Source: Flavobacterium sp. HTF
GTDB taxonomy: Bacteria > Bacteroidota > Bacteroidia > Flavobacteriales > Flavobacteriaceae
Reading direction: 5' to 3'
Assembly (NCBI RefSeq): GCF_003105115.1
Contig: NZ_QETH01000005.1
Location: 1-64,000, forward strand
DNA: 64,000 bases
Shown: positions 14,301 to 22,487 of the stretch, piece after piece
How positions within the stretch are numbered: position 1 is the stretch's first letter
How the letters are laid out: each line of letters begins with the position of its first letter
Translations under genes and position numbers: made by a program
Notes under the pieces: model-generated
Seen by the model: only the letters and a program-made list of their open reading frames with translations
What the model was told of the DNA's origin: nothing
Databases searched by the model: none

Positions 14301-14681
14301 CACTTTAAGATTGGTTTGATTCGCTATCAAAACTTCCTTATTATCATATCCTACATAGGAAAACAATAAAGCTTCTGTACTTGCGGGAACTACAATTGTA
14401 AATGTTCCGTCAAAATCTGTTGTAGTTCCCCTTGTTGATCCTTTCGGGATAATCGTAACCCCGATCATAGGCTGACCCAATTCGTCTAAAACAACACCTT
14501 TAATGGTAATGTCAGCTTCTGATACTTTATTTATAATTTCTGGTTTTTTGTCACTATTTAGCGATGTAGTCGCATTTACTTTAAAAACAGATACTATCAG
14601 GACTAAAACTGTAATTATTGCTTTTAAATTACTTTTTAATTCCTGATAGTTACTGTATAGTAACTTTTTACTTTTTTTCAT
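11382..14681 (-). CDS. SusC/RagA family TonB-dependent outer-membrane transporter
   Basis: A 1099-residue outer-membrane protein. A long leader with a hydrophobic stretch (residues 21-36) is followed by a CarboxypepD_reg-like domain (about 57-130: ITIKGVVLDELGQPMIGVTI), then a TonB-box/plug region (EVVIVGYGTQKKKNL; plug to about 285, GARAANGVILITTKKG) and a beta-barrel ending in the aromatic-terminal TVGIDLKF. It imports the oligosaccharide bound by the adjacent SusD protein, energised by TonB. It is the first gene of the operon and two LacI-type operators lie 380-415 bases upstream. Confidence 0.95.
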   Translation of the reverse strand: MKKSKKLLYSNYQELKSNLKAIITVLVLIVSVFKVNATTSLNSDKKPEIINKVSEADITIKGVVLDELGQPMIGVTIIPKGSTRGTTTDFDGTFTIVVPASTEALLFSYVGYDNKEVLIANQTNLKVSMVPASKTLNEVVIVGYGTQKKKNLLGAISSVKGETLTLSSAPSVLNGLQGKVAGLQITQNSAQPGGGFNIQIRGAGSINASNQPLVVVDGFPITDFGQPNTGNRYDGGTQGILNSFNPNDIESIEVLKDASSTAIYGARAANGVILITTKKGKEGEIRVDYSGSYSYQKYNDSYDVLELKEWMQLRNDAGRENWEFLNKVYPYSSRTLEEANADPVNGIPYKRYYSDEQIRNAGKGTDWLSLITRDGMVQQNNLSLRGGTQSTKYFLSGNLFKQDGVIKNSGLKRTSLHFSLDQKINNYISLGMNLTKSRINNQNSQFGGKFDPTTGQEVSQFENSGIIRAAIQQGPQILAIDEYGKYPINPDSSQEPNPYSLLTISDEGVVDRTLTNFYAEIKPIAGLTARFQGGFDQGNSSRNTYLPRTTLYGEKENGRASINTARKNDDLFDFTLNYTKKLGSDNNFSLLLGYSQQKYRIETSSLGNNNFITDSFLWNNMNAGAGTKIVGSTKHENNFISYFSRFNYSYKDKYILTSTIRRDGASVFAKNNKYGLFPSIAVGWDVSQESFMKSIDGYVSQLKFRFGYGQTGNADITTTEIAGSAFGAFYAQPAYLNPDESILIGVLPSRLENPDLKWETTTEKNFGLDFEIFNRRVSGSFEIYDRVVSDLLNLKPINSYHEVNQVWANIGKTQSKGVELTISTVNIDQPDFKWRTTVTYSQFKTKWKERAPDWKPAVYMNYDDPVRAQYSQLSDGVMQIGEVVPAQPDLYPGQIKIKDINGFVRDGLGNPVTDENGKFLRTGAADGKIDEADYVLLGSADPDFVAGLGNTITYKNFQLNFQFNGMFGRKIVDQTDFAYGVTAVGVAQNGRNATTNIFNRWTPDNPTNSRPGSNFGYSNYGSGDFFMQDASFVRLQSVSLTYNFPKKWFGTYMQGAALRLDGQNLFTITKYNGVDPETDGYAAAYPNVKTFTVGIDLKF

Positions 14682-15059
14682 ATTATTCTGGTTAGTTTAA
14701 TGGTTAATGTGAAAAGCATACTTTGTGTGAATAAAAATGGTTATGGATTTTATCCTGGCACAAAGCGAAAAGTTCAGGTTATGTTTTTTTTGGTTTCATA
14801 ATTTTTCTGGTTTTTGTTTTTTGTTTTGTTTTCATTTTGTCTGGTTATTTTTTTTACTGGTTATTCTTTATTCTGAATTTATGTTCTGCTTGATTATGTG
14901 GAATTTAATTTCGTAATTTTTAAATTCTAACTTCCTGTTTTTTTACTTCTGAAACTTAATTTTTAACATCAAAAAAGAGATAAAAAAAGGCTCTTTTTCA
15001 ACTTCCTTTTGGCTAAACTAAATAATATTTTTTAATAAACAATGCTAAAATCAAGAAAA

Positions 15060-15073
15060 TGTGTTCGTGCACA
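15060..15073. promoter_or_regulatory. LacI-type operator, site 1 (upstream of susC)
   Basis: TGTGTTCGTGCACA, an imperfect version of the palindrome TGTGTTCGAACACA. Its centre lies 23 bp from the centre of site 2, about two helical turns. It shares the left half with the perfect copy at 27767. Confidence 0.65.
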
Positions 15074-15082
15074 TAAAAAAAG

Positions 15083-15096
15083 TGTTTTCGAACACA
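15083..15096. promoter_or_regulatory. LacI-type operator, site 2 (upstream of susC)
   Basis: TGTTTTCGAACACA, identical over 14 bases to site 4 at 23640-23653 next to the regulator gene. One mismatch from the perfect palindrome. The central CG is typical of LacI-family operators. Confidence 0.75.
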
Positions 15097-15329
15097 TTTT
15101 TTAGAAAAAGTATTATTAAATTCTTACTTATTTTGAAATTATACCAAAACAGAATGCTGTTTTTTATTATAATAATTTCATTTAATTCTAAAAAAAAGAA
15201 CATCTAATTAATATTTCGTTTAATTAAAAAATACAATTAAAACGACATTCTGTTTACAAATCAGTCATTTATCGGTATTTTAAAAATCATACTGTTATAT
15301 GATCCCAATAAATTTTAAACCGATAATAT

Positions 15330-16712
15330 CTAAATCAACTCACTGATTTCTTTTATGAATTTTTGAGCTAATTCGTCCGCTTTTTTTTGTGTTGTACTTT
15401 CTGTATAAATTCTGATAATGGGTTCTGTATTTGATTTTCTCAAATGCACCCATTCAGCTTCAAAATCTATTTTGACACCATCGATACAATTCGGTTTTTT
15501 ATCGCTGAATTTTTGAGCTGTTTTTTCTAAAATTTCATCGACATTAATTTGAGGAGTCAATTCAATTTTACTTTTACTCATGTAATAATCAGGATAACTT
15601 TCACGAAGCTTTTTGCACGAAATTTTGGCATGTGCCAAATGCGATAAAAACAAAGCAACACCCACTAGTGAATCTCTGCCATAATGTGCTGCGGGATAAA
15701 TAATTCCGCCATTGCCTTCTCCTCCGATAATTGCATTGGTGATTTTCATTAACTCAACCACATTTACTTCTCCAACCGCACTTGCCTGATAAACTCCTCC
15801 ATGCTTTAAAGTAATATCTTTCAGAGCCCTGGAAGAAGATAAGTTCGAAACTGTATTTCCTTTTGTCCTGCCCAAAACATAATCTGCACAGGCTACCAGC
15901 GTATATTCTTCGCCAAACATGGAACCGTCTTCGCAAATAATGGCAAGACGATCCACATCAGGATCGACTACGATTCCAAAATCGGCTTTTTCCGTTACGA
16001 CTAATTCCGAAATATCGGTAAGATGTTCTTTTAAAGGTTCCGGATTATGCGGAAAATGGCCGTTTGGCTCACAGTACAACCGGATACATTCTACTCCAAG
16101 TTTTTCCAGCAAAGCCGGAATTGCAATTCCTCCCGTAGAATTTACGGCATCAACCACAACTTTAAAGTTGGCATTTTTGATAGCTTCTGCATCGACTAAA
16201 GCTAATTTTAAAACTTCATCAATATGTTGGTCGATGAAGCCTTCTTTCTTTTCGTATTTTCCCAAATCATCTACTTCTGAAAAAACAAAAGTTTCATCTT
16301 CAGCTATTCCAAGGATTTTTTCTCCTTCAACAGCATTTAGAAACTCTCCTTTTTCATTCAGTAATTTTAAGGCGTTCCATTGCTTCGGATTATGGCTTGC
16401 CGTAATGATAATTCCGCCATCAGCATTGTCTAATGTTACTGCTACTTCAACCGTTGGTGTTGTTGACAAACCGATATCTGTTACATTTATTCCTAAGCCA
16501 ACAAGCGTATTGGCAACCAAATTGCTAATCATTTCTCCTGAAATTCGGGCGTCTCTCCCTATAATTACGGTTAATGATTGATTTGAGTTTTGTCCTTTCA
16601 GCCACATACCGTACGCAGCGGCAAATTTTACGGCATTCACGGGAGTTAAATTTTCATTTACCACTCCCCCAATTGTGCCCCGTATTCCTGAAATTGATTT
16701 TATTAATGTCAT
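15330..16712 (-). CDS. Phosphoglucosamine mutase-type phosphohexomutase (GlmM-like)
   Basis: A 460-residue alpha-D-phosphohexomutase. The catalytic phosphoserine loop TASHNP has Ser 106, the Mg-binding loop DPDVDR is at 250-255, the sugar-specificity loop is GEGNGG and the phosphate-binding loop is RKSNTEP near the C-terminus. Family members interconvert the 1- and 6-phosphates of hexoses or glucosamine. The GEGNGG loop favours the GlmM/phosphohexosamine subgroup. It lies downstream of the deaminase gene in the same orientation, so it may feed hexosamine-1-phosphate into the 6-phosphate pool in this locus. It could equally be the housekeeping GlmM; only genome context elsewhere would decide. 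Confidence 0.85.
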   Translation of the reverse strand: MTLIKSISGIRGTIGGVVNENLTPVNAVKFAAAYGMWLKGQNSNQSLTVIIGRDARISGEMISNLVANTLVGLGINVTDIGLSTTPTVEVAVTLDNADGGIIITASHNPKQWNALKLLNEKGEFLNAVEGEKILGIAEDETFVFSEVDDLGKYEKKEGFIDQHIDEVLKLALVDAEAIKNANFKVVVDAVNSTGGIAIPALLEKLGVECIRLYCEPNGHFPHNPEPLKEHLTDISELVVTEKADFGIVVDPDVDRLAIICEDGSMFGEEYTLVACADYVLGRTKGNTVSNLSSSRALKDITLKHGGVYQASAVGEVNVVELMKITNAIIGGEGNGGIIYPAAHYGRDSLVGVALFLSHLAHAKISCKKLRESYPDYYMSKSKIELTPQINVDEILEKTAQKFSDKKPNCIDGVKIDFEAEWVHLRKSNTEPIIRIYTESTTQKKADELAQKFIKEISELI

Positions 16713-16741
16713 TTTTTACTTGTTGTTATTTTTGTTTTTTT

Positions 16742-16905
16742 GCCACAGATTAAAATGTTTTTTTTGCCACGAATTACACGAATTATCACGAATTTGATTT
16801 GTTGAAATTCATTCAATTTGTGACAGAAACAGAAGCCAAAATCTGTGTGAATCTTTTAATCTGTAGAAAAAACTTAGAATCTTAGCATCTTAGAACCTTA
16901 GTAAC
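16742..16905. repeat. Interspersed-repeat remnant with terminal inverted arms
   Basis: The arms CCACAGATTAAAA (from 16743) and the inverted TTTTAATCTGTAG (to 16866) bound an AT-rich piece holding three CACGAATT units (16768-16794). Directly after it comes a tandem of about four CTTAGNNN octamers (16872-16903). This fills the 197-base gap between the deaminase and mutase genes. Pieces like these are scattered through Flavobacterium genomes in my experience; copy number cannot be checked here. Confidence 0.6.
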
Positions 16906-16909
16906 TTTT

Positions 16910-18838
16910 TTAATAATGCCATCTCACGAAAGCTTCCATCGCAGCATAACTCGCTAAACCCATTTGCTGATAAACCTGAGCCGTTTCTCTGTTTCTGTCT
17001 TCGGCTCTTTGCCAGAACTCCCTGGCGTCTGTTCCCTGAAAAACCACTCCGTCTTTTTGTGACTGGTGTTTGAAGATTCCGTGGCGTTTTTCCAGAACCT
17101 GATCCGGACTCATCGGTACGGCCATTTCTACTTCGTCAATTCCCCATTCCTGCCATGCGCCGCGGTACAACCACAACCAGCAATCTTCCATGAACGGTTT
17201 TGGTTTTAGCTCTTTTACCGCTTCAAAAATAGCGTCCAGACAAACTTTATGTGTTCCGTGCGGGTCTGCCAAATCTCCGGCTGCATAAATCTGGTGGGGT
17301 TTGATTTTTTCGATTAAATCAACTGTTAATTGGATATCTTCAGCTCCGATTGGTTTTTTCTCGATGGTTCCGGTTTCATAAAACGGAAGTTCCATAAAAT
17401 GGATCTGGCTGTCCGGCAATCCAACAAAATGACTGGTGGCTCTTGCCTCTCCTTTTCTGATCAGCCCTTTGATGTAACGGACTTCGGGAATATCAATTTC
17501 GCTGTTCTTTTTATTTTTTAAGAAAGTAACTGCTTTTTCATAAATCGCATCGGCCTGAGGGCTTTGGATTCCGAATTTTTCATTGTAGTCAATTACGAAG
17601 CTGGCAAATCGCAGTGCCTCGTCATCTGCAACTGCAATGTTTCCTGATGTCTGGTAGGCTACGTGTACTTCATGCCCCTGCTCCTGCAGACGCATAAAGG
17701 TTCCGCCCATACTGATGATATCGTCATCGGGGTGGGGACTAAAGATAAGTACTCGTTTTCTTGCGGGTTCTGCTCTTTCGGGACGGTTGGTATCGTCTGC
17801 ATTTGGTTTTCCGCCCGGCCATCCTGTAATGGTATTTTGCAGTTTATTGAATATTTTGATATTGATGTCGTAAGCCGGGCCTGAGTCTGCCAGTAAATCA
17901 CTCATTCCGTTTTCGATATAATCGGCATCGGTAAGCATTAGGATTGGTTTTTTTAGTTTTAAGGCCAGGCCTAAAACTGCTTTTCGGGTCAGTTGGTCTG
18001 TCCAGACTACTTTTTCTACCAGCCACGGGCTGTTGATTCGGGTTAATTTTGAAGATGCTTCCTTGTCCAAAACAAAAACAGCATTGTCATGCTCCTGTAA
18101 AAATGAGGCTGGAATTTGGTTGGTTACTTCGTCTTCAACTGATTTTTTAATCACATTTGATTTTCCTTCTCCCCAGGCCATTAGGATAACCTGTTTGGCT
18201 TCCATGATTTTTTTGACCCCAAGGGTGATCGCTGTTCTTGGTGTGTTGCTTAATCCGGAAAAGTCTTTACTTGCTGCGACTCTTGTGATATGGTCCAGTG
18301 CGACTAATCGTGTTTTTGAGTTTTGCAGGGATCCGGATTCGTTAAAACCAATATGTCCGTTTCCTCCGATTCCCAGAATCTGAAGATCGATTCCGCCCAA
18401 AGCTTCGATTTTGGCTTCATACTCGTGGCAGTAATCCGCGATCTGCTCTTTGGTCAGAAGTCCGTCGGGAACGTGGGCGTTTTCGGGTAAAATATCGACA
18501 TGATCAAACAGCAGTTCTTTCATAAAACGAACATAGCTGTTGATGGAATTGGGTTCCATCGGATAGTATTCGTCCAGGTTAAAACTGATTACGTTTCTGA
18601 AACTCAAACCTTCTTCTTTGTGCAAACGTACTAGTTCTGCATACAGCCCTTTTGGGGATGAACCTGTTGCCAGTCCCAAGATACAAGGTTTGTTTTCTTT
18701 TTGCTTTTCCTTGATTAATGCGGCAATTTCTTTGGCAACTGCTTTTGATGCTTCCCCGGAGTTTTCAAAAACAACCGTATTGATGTTTTCGAATCGCTTT
18801 TCGAAGCCCGTTGCTTTATCTATATTACTTTTTATCAT
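16910..18838 (-). CDS. nagB: Glucosamine-6-phosphate deaminase fused to PIG-L/LmbE deacetylase domain
   Basis: A 642-residue cytoplasmic fusion. The N-terminal 270 residues are a NagB isomerase-deaminase: phosphate loop LATGSSP (56-62), NLDEYY with Asp 89, and GIGGNGHIGFNE with His 162 and Glu 167 for ring opening. It converts GlcN-6-P to Fru-6-P and ammonia. The C-terminal part from about 360 is PIG-L/LmbE-like: SPHPDDD (metal His 369, Asp 371/372) and a distal HGTH (527-530). PIG-L enzymes remove N-acetyl groups from GlcNAc conjugates. The same fusion is common in Bacteroidota. No separate GlcNAc-6-P deacetylase (NagA) is in the window, so the C-terminal domain may take that step; this is inference. 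Confidence 0.9.
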   Translation of the reverse strand: MIKSNIDKATGFEKRFENINTVVFENSGEASKAVAKEIAALIKEKQKENKPCILGLATGSSPKGLYAELVRLHKEEGLSFRNVISFNLDEYYPMEPNSINSYVRFMKELLFDHVDILPENAHVPDGLLTKEQIADYCHEYEAKIEALGGIDLQILGIGGNGHIGFNESGSLQNSKTRLVALDHITRVAASKDFSGLSNTPRTAITLGVKKIMEAKQVILMAWGEGKSNVIKKSVEDEVTNQIPASFLQEHDNAVFVLDKEASSKLTRINSPWLVEKVVWTDQLTRKAVLGLALKLKKPILMLTDADYIENGMSDLLADSGPAYDINIKIFNKLQNTITGWPGGKPNADDTNRPERAEPARKRVLIFSPHPDDDIISMGGTFMRLQEQGHEVHVAYQTSGNIAVADDEALRFASFVIDYNEKFGIQSPQADAIYEKAVTFLKNKKNSEIDIPEVRYIKGLIRKGEARATSHFVGLPDSQIHFMELPFYETGTIEKKPIGAEDIQLTVDLIEKIKPHQIYAAGDLADPHGTHKVCLDAIFEAVKELKPKPFMEDCWLWLYRGAWQEWGIDEVEMAVPMSPDQVLEKRHGIFKHQSQKDGVVFQGTDAREFWQRAEDRNRETAQVYQQMGLASYAAMEAFVRWHY

Positions 18839-19004
18839 TTTGAAATATATTTATTGTGTTTTCTTTATTTTGTCTGCCTGCCTTTATGATAAAAAAAGGC
18901 ATAAGTTGAGCTGGAGCAAGTCAAATATGAGTATTTGAGTGCTTCATTGTAAATCTGAAAATCAGATTAATTAATAAAAGTTATATTTATCTAAACTACA
19001 CCTT

Positions 19005-19040
19005 TTGTGTGATCCTTCGTCCTCAGGATGACAAAAAAAC
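19005..19040. repeat. Short repeat fragment (GATCCTTCG…CAGGATGAC type)
   Basis: The stretch GATCCTTCGTCCTCAGGATGAC at 19011-19032 is a small inverted structure of a kind often scattered in Bacteroidota intergenic DNA. It lies in the 204-base gap between the transporter and the deaminase gene, close after the transporter stop. It may act as a weak terminator. Confidence 0.4.
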
Positions 19041-19042
19041 GA

Positions 19043-20416
19043 TTACCATTTCCTGTATGTGTGTCCTTTAAAAGCAAAAAACACAATCATTAAATAGGCA
19101 GGTAATAATATTAAGTAAGCCAGTTGATTTCCACTTTTTGCAGTCTGAACAATTCCGGCAGCTTCATTTGAGCTGTTAATAGTATCGGCCAGCAAACCGT
19201 AAAATAACGGAAAAACGGCACCGCCAATAATTCCCATAATCAGGATCGCTCCGCCAATTTTTGTAAATCCTCCTAAATCCTGGAGCGCCATTGGCCAAAT
19301 TGCCGGCCAGCAAAGTGCATTGGCTAATCCTAAAAGTGCAACTAGAATAATTACCACAGGCAATTCGGGAATCCCTGGCAACTGAATCATGATTTCAGGT
19401 GAAAGTATAACAATCAGAGAGACTAAAATAAGACCTAAAAATCCTGATACTTTTAAGGCAAAAACCTGAGAAACATATTTAGGAATAAGTGTAATCCCTA
19501 AAATATAGCCTATAACCATTGCCGTCATGGTAAACGAAGTCAGTTTGAGATAAAACGAGCCGTTTTCTCCATAGACACCCAGTTGTTTTCCAAAGCCTCC
19601 GATAGAATCTCCTGCTAAAACTTCTGCCGCTATATAAACCATTAAAGTAATAACCCCGAAAACCAGTTGCGGATGCTTAAAAGCTTCTTTTATTTGTTTA
19701 AGAAGGCTTAAATGTGCTACCTGTCCTTCATCATCTAAATTGATTTCAGGAAGCGGTGAAAATTTTACCAAAACAGCCAGAACCAACATGATCGCTGCCA
19801 TATAGATATAAGGCGTTTGTAATTGCAAAGCCAGTAAATCTAAAGCACTTTCTTTTTGAACCGAGGTCATAACAGCAATTTTATCTGCTGAATAATCGCC
19901 TATATTGGACAATACTAGTGAAGTCAGTAATAACGGAGCGAGAAATCCTGCCAATTTGTTTGCAATTCCTAATACGCTGATTCTTGCTGCAGCACTTTCG
20001 CGCGGGCCAATCACAACAACGTACGGATTCGCAGCAGTTTGTAACACTGCCAAACCGGTTCCCATTACAAATAAAGCAATTAAGAAAAAACCAAAAGTCC
20101 TGGCGCCGGCGGCTGGATAAAATAAAAGTGCACCAGCGGCAATAACTAACAATCCTAATGAAATTCCGTTTTTGTACCCTACTTTTTCAATCAGGAAAGA
20201 AGACGGAATTGCCATTACAAAATAGGCAATATAAAATGCAAACGTCACAAAATACGATTGGGATTCGGTTAACTCACAAGCCAGTTTAAAAAACGGAATC
20301 AGCGGCCCGTTTAGCCATGTTACGAATCCAAAAATAAAAAATAACGAGGTTAAAATAACCATTGGAATCAAAGTATTGCTTTGTTTCTTTTTTAAGGTAA
20401 TATCGATTTCTGACAT
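19043..20416 (-). CDS. FucP/NagP-type sugar:H+ symporter (MFS)
   Basis: A 457-residue inner-membrane protein with about 12 hydrophobic helices. The first helix motif FFIFGFVTWLNGPLIPFFK and the block VLQTAANPYVVVIGPRESAAAR are characteristic of the FucP subfamily of the major facilitator superfamily, which includes fucose, glucose/galactose and N-acetylglucosamine (NagP) permeases. It follows the epimerase gene by 34 bases in the kinase operon, so the likely cargo is the free N-acetylhexosamine released in the periplasm by the GH109-like enzyme. Substrate is inferred from neighbours only. Confidence 0.88.
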   Translation of the reverse strand: MSEIDITLKKKQSNTLIPMVILTSLFFIFGFVTWLNGPLIPFFKLACELTESQSYFVTFAFYIAYFVMAIPSSFLIEKVGYKNGISLGLLVIAAGALLFYPAAGARTFGFFLIALFVMGTGLAVLQTAANPYVVVIGPRESAAARISVLGIANKLAGFLAPLLLTSLVLSNIGDYSADKIAVMTSVQKESALDLLALQLQTPYIYMAAIMLVLAVLVKFSPLPEINLDDEGQVAHLSLLKQIKEAFKHPQLVFGVITLMVYIAAEVLAGDSIGGFGKQLGVYGENGSFYLKLTSFTMTAMVIGYILGITLIPKYVSQVFALKVSGFLGLILVSLIVILSPEIMIQLPGIPELPVVIILVALLGLANALCWPAIWPMALQDLGGFTKIGGAILIMGIIGGAVFPLFYGLLADTINSSNEAAGIVQTAKSGNQLAYLILLPAYLMIVFFAFKGHTYRKW

Positions 20417-20450
20417 ATTTTTGGTTTTGTTTTAGTTATTATTCTAATGT

Positions 20451-21377
20451 TTATTTGGTGACTAATTCCTGATGGTAAAAAAGAATGGTTTCTTCTAAAG
20501 CCCTGTCAATTGTATATTCCGGCTGAAAACCCAATTGATTGAATTTTGAAGGATTGGCTTTGGAATGTTTGATATCGCCCGGTCTTTCTTCCAGAAATTT
20601 AATCTGCGATTTTGAATTCGTGATTTTAATAATTTTTTCAGCTAGTTCTAATACCGAAGTACTGTGCCCAAGCGCTACATTATACGTTTCACTTCCTTTT
20701 TGTGAAGCCAGAATATTTGCCTTTACCACATCTTTTACATATATAAAATCCCTGGTTTGCAAGCCATCCCCATAAATGGTAATAGGTTCATTATGAAGTG
20801 CTTTATTAATAAAAATAGGAACTGCAGCCGCATAAGCAGACTGAGGATTTTGGCGTGGGCCGAAAACATTAAAGTATCGCAAAGATGCCGTCGGAACCTG
20901 ATATTGGTCGAGATACATTTTTAAGTAATATTCTCCGTCTAATTTTGTAATGGCATAAGGTGTCATCGGTTCAGGAAACATCGTTTCAACTTTTGGCAAA
21001 ACCGGATTGTTGCCATAATTCGCCGCAGAGGTAGAAAGCACTACTTTACAATCTGCATTGTTTTTGGCCGCTTCAAGAATATTGATGGTTCCGATAGTAT
21101 TAATTTCTATACATTCTTTAATTTTCAACAACGATTCCGGAACACTGACCAAAGCTGCCAGATGAAAAATACCCGATGCTCCTTTTATGACTTCGTTTAC
21201 TAAGTTTTCATCACGAATATCTCCTTTTACAAAATCAACATTCAATCCGTTCAGGTTGTGTTCAAATCCCGTTCTAAGGCTGTCAAGTATAGTAACCTGA
21301 TGTCCTTCCTTAGATAAATGTTCGGCAATGTGGCTTCCTATAAAACCGGCACCACCGGTAATTACATATTTTCTCAT
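20451..21377 (-). CDS. NAD-dependent nucleotide-sugar epimerase (probable UDP-hexose/HexNAc 4-epimerase)
   Basis: A 308-residue extended short-chain dehydrogenase. NAD-binding GGAGFIG is at residues 8-14, the catalytic region STSAANYG at 115-122, and Tyr 141/Lys 145 form YAITK. The FNVFGPRQNP segment is typical of the GalE/WbpP branch. Members invert C4 of UDP-Glc, UDP-GlcNAc or related sugars. The start lies 5 bases after the kinase stop, so the genes are translationally close. Next to a hexosamine 1-kinase and a nucleotidyltransferase, the best guess is UDP-GalNAc to UDP-GlcNAc epimerisation. Sequence alone cannot separate this from plain GalE. Confidence 0.85.
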   Translation of the reverse strand: MRKYVITGGAGFIGSHIAEHLSKEGHQVTILDSLRTGFEHNLNGLNVDFVKGDIRDENLVNEVIKGASGIFHLAALVSVPESLLKIKECIEINTIGTINILEAAKNNADCKVVLSTSAANYGNNPVLPKVETMFPEPMTPYAITKLDGEYYLKMYLDQYQVPTASLRYFNVFGPRQNPQSAYAAAVPIFINKALHNEPITIYGDGLQTRDFIYVKDVVKANILASQKGSETYNVALGHSTSVLELAEKIIKITNSKSQIKFLEERPGDIKHSKANPSKFNQLGFQPEYTIDRALEETILFYHQELVTK

Positions 21378-21382
21378 TTTTC

Positions 21383-22486
21383 TTATTTTAATGATCCGAC
21401 GAAATTTAAACTGTAATCTTCCATTTCCTTAAATTGAGCCGAAAGACTTTCAATGAGTTTAAACTGATTTTTGGATCGGTCCAGATTATGTTCCGGATAT
21501 TCCGTTTTGTAATAGACATCATCATTCAGAAAATCAGTCAGGAAACGCAATGCCATAATAAACACCATTGTTTTGGCACCAAGCGGCAGGTATTTTATTT
21601 CCAATAAAGAAAGAGACGAATTTGTTTTCTCAAGAAAACCTTTCACATATGCTTTATAGTATTGCAAATTGAAGTTGACAAGTCCGAGGTCTTTTTCATC
21701 TTCTGCAGCCGTATTGCAAATCGTTCTTATGGCATCTCCAAAATCATAATGAATAATACCGGGCATAACCGTATCTGTATCAATTACACAAAGCCCTTTT
21801 TTATTGGCATCGAAAAGCGCGTTTGATATTTTGGTATCGTTGTGCGTTACGCGTAGTTTTATTTTTCCTGCATCTTTTAAATTTTGCAAAACATGCATTT
21901 CTTCTTTAAGTTCATGAACCAGATTAATACAGGTTCTGGCCTGTTCAATTCTTTGTTCAGAAGCTTCTTTAAGCGCAGTATCAAACTGAGAATAGCGAAA
22001 AGCCATATTATGAAAATTCGGAATAACTTCTGTCAGTTTTCTGGCGTCAAAATCGCTGGTCAGGTTTAGAAATTCGCCAAACAACTTTCCTCCTTCATAA
22101 GCGATTTCTTCATTATTTACGGTTTCAAAAGTCAGGCTTCCTTCAATATAAACCATCATATTCCAAAAATTGCCGTCTTTATCATGATAATAAAAAATAC
22201 CCTTTTTGGTACCGATAAAAGTTAAAACGCGACGTTTCAGCTCATCTTCAGATAAATGTTTCAGTTTTTTCAGTAAATGCTTGCTCACACTCACTTTATT
22301 GGCAATAAGGCCGGGAACGTCTTTGAAAACACCATTATTGATTCGCTGCAAAATAAACCGTTTACGGCTATCAGTTGTTACTAAATACGTATCATTAATA
22401 TGACCGGAAGCCAATTCTCCAAAATTTTTGAAAACCTCGATATGGTCAAACTGGTCGAATATAAATTTTAAATGTTCTGCTACCAT
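21383..22486 (-). CDS. NahK-like N-acetylhexosamine 1-kinase (aminoglycoside-phosphotransferase fold)
   Basis: A 367-residue cytoplasmic kinase of the APH fold. The catalytic loop is THNDTKISN (214-222), the metal-binding region is VIDTDTVMPG (234-243), followed by YDFGDAIR (247-254). I recognise the pattern HNDTK…IDxDTVMPG…YDFGDAIR from bifidobacterial NahK, which phosphorylates GlcNAc and GalNAc at C1 in the galacto-N-biose pathway. The gene starts one base after the nucleotidyltransferase stop and ends 5 bases before the epimerase. The product would be GlcNAc-1-P or GalNAc-1-P, ready for uridylylation by its neighbour. Confidence 0.85.
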   Translation of the reverse strand: MVAEHLKFIFDQFDHIEVFKNFGELASGHINDTYLVTTDSRKRFILQRINNGVFKDVPGLIANKVSVSKHLLKKLKHLSEDELKRRVLTFIGTKKGIFYYHDKDGNFWNMMVYIEGSLTFETVNNEEIAYEGGKLFGEFLNLTSDFDARKLTEVIPNFHNMAFRYSQFDTALKEASEQRIEQARTCINLVHELKEEMHVLQNLKDAGKIKLRVTHNDTKISNALFDANKKGLCVIDTDTVMPGIIHYDFGDAIRTICNTAAEDEKDLGLVNFNLQYYKAYVKGFLEKTNSSLSLLEIKYLPLGAKTMVFIMALRFLTDFLNDDVYYKTEYPEHNLDRSKNQFKLIESLSAQFKEMEDYSLNFVGSLK

Positions 22487-22487
22487 A

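Larger units (their letters stand above)
14682..15329. other. Regulatory intergenic region upstream of susC
   Basis: About 650 bases without a gene, between the start of susC and the end of the phosphohexosamine mutase gene. The stretch next to susC (14740-14960) is unusually T-rich on the plus strand. Two operators of the TGTGTTCGAACACA type lie at 15060-15096. A -7-like CAATGCTA (15040-15047, minus strand TAGCATTG, one mismatch to TAnnTTTG) lies just downstream of them. Such a promoter would leave a leader of over 300 bases before susC. The remainder shows nothing clear. Confidence 0.6.

Noticed and set aside
15919..16581. 220-residue plus-strand frame opposite the phosphohexomutase gene
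   Set aside because: Ser/Pro-rich shadow of a well-supported gene whose catalytic motifs are intact on the other strand.
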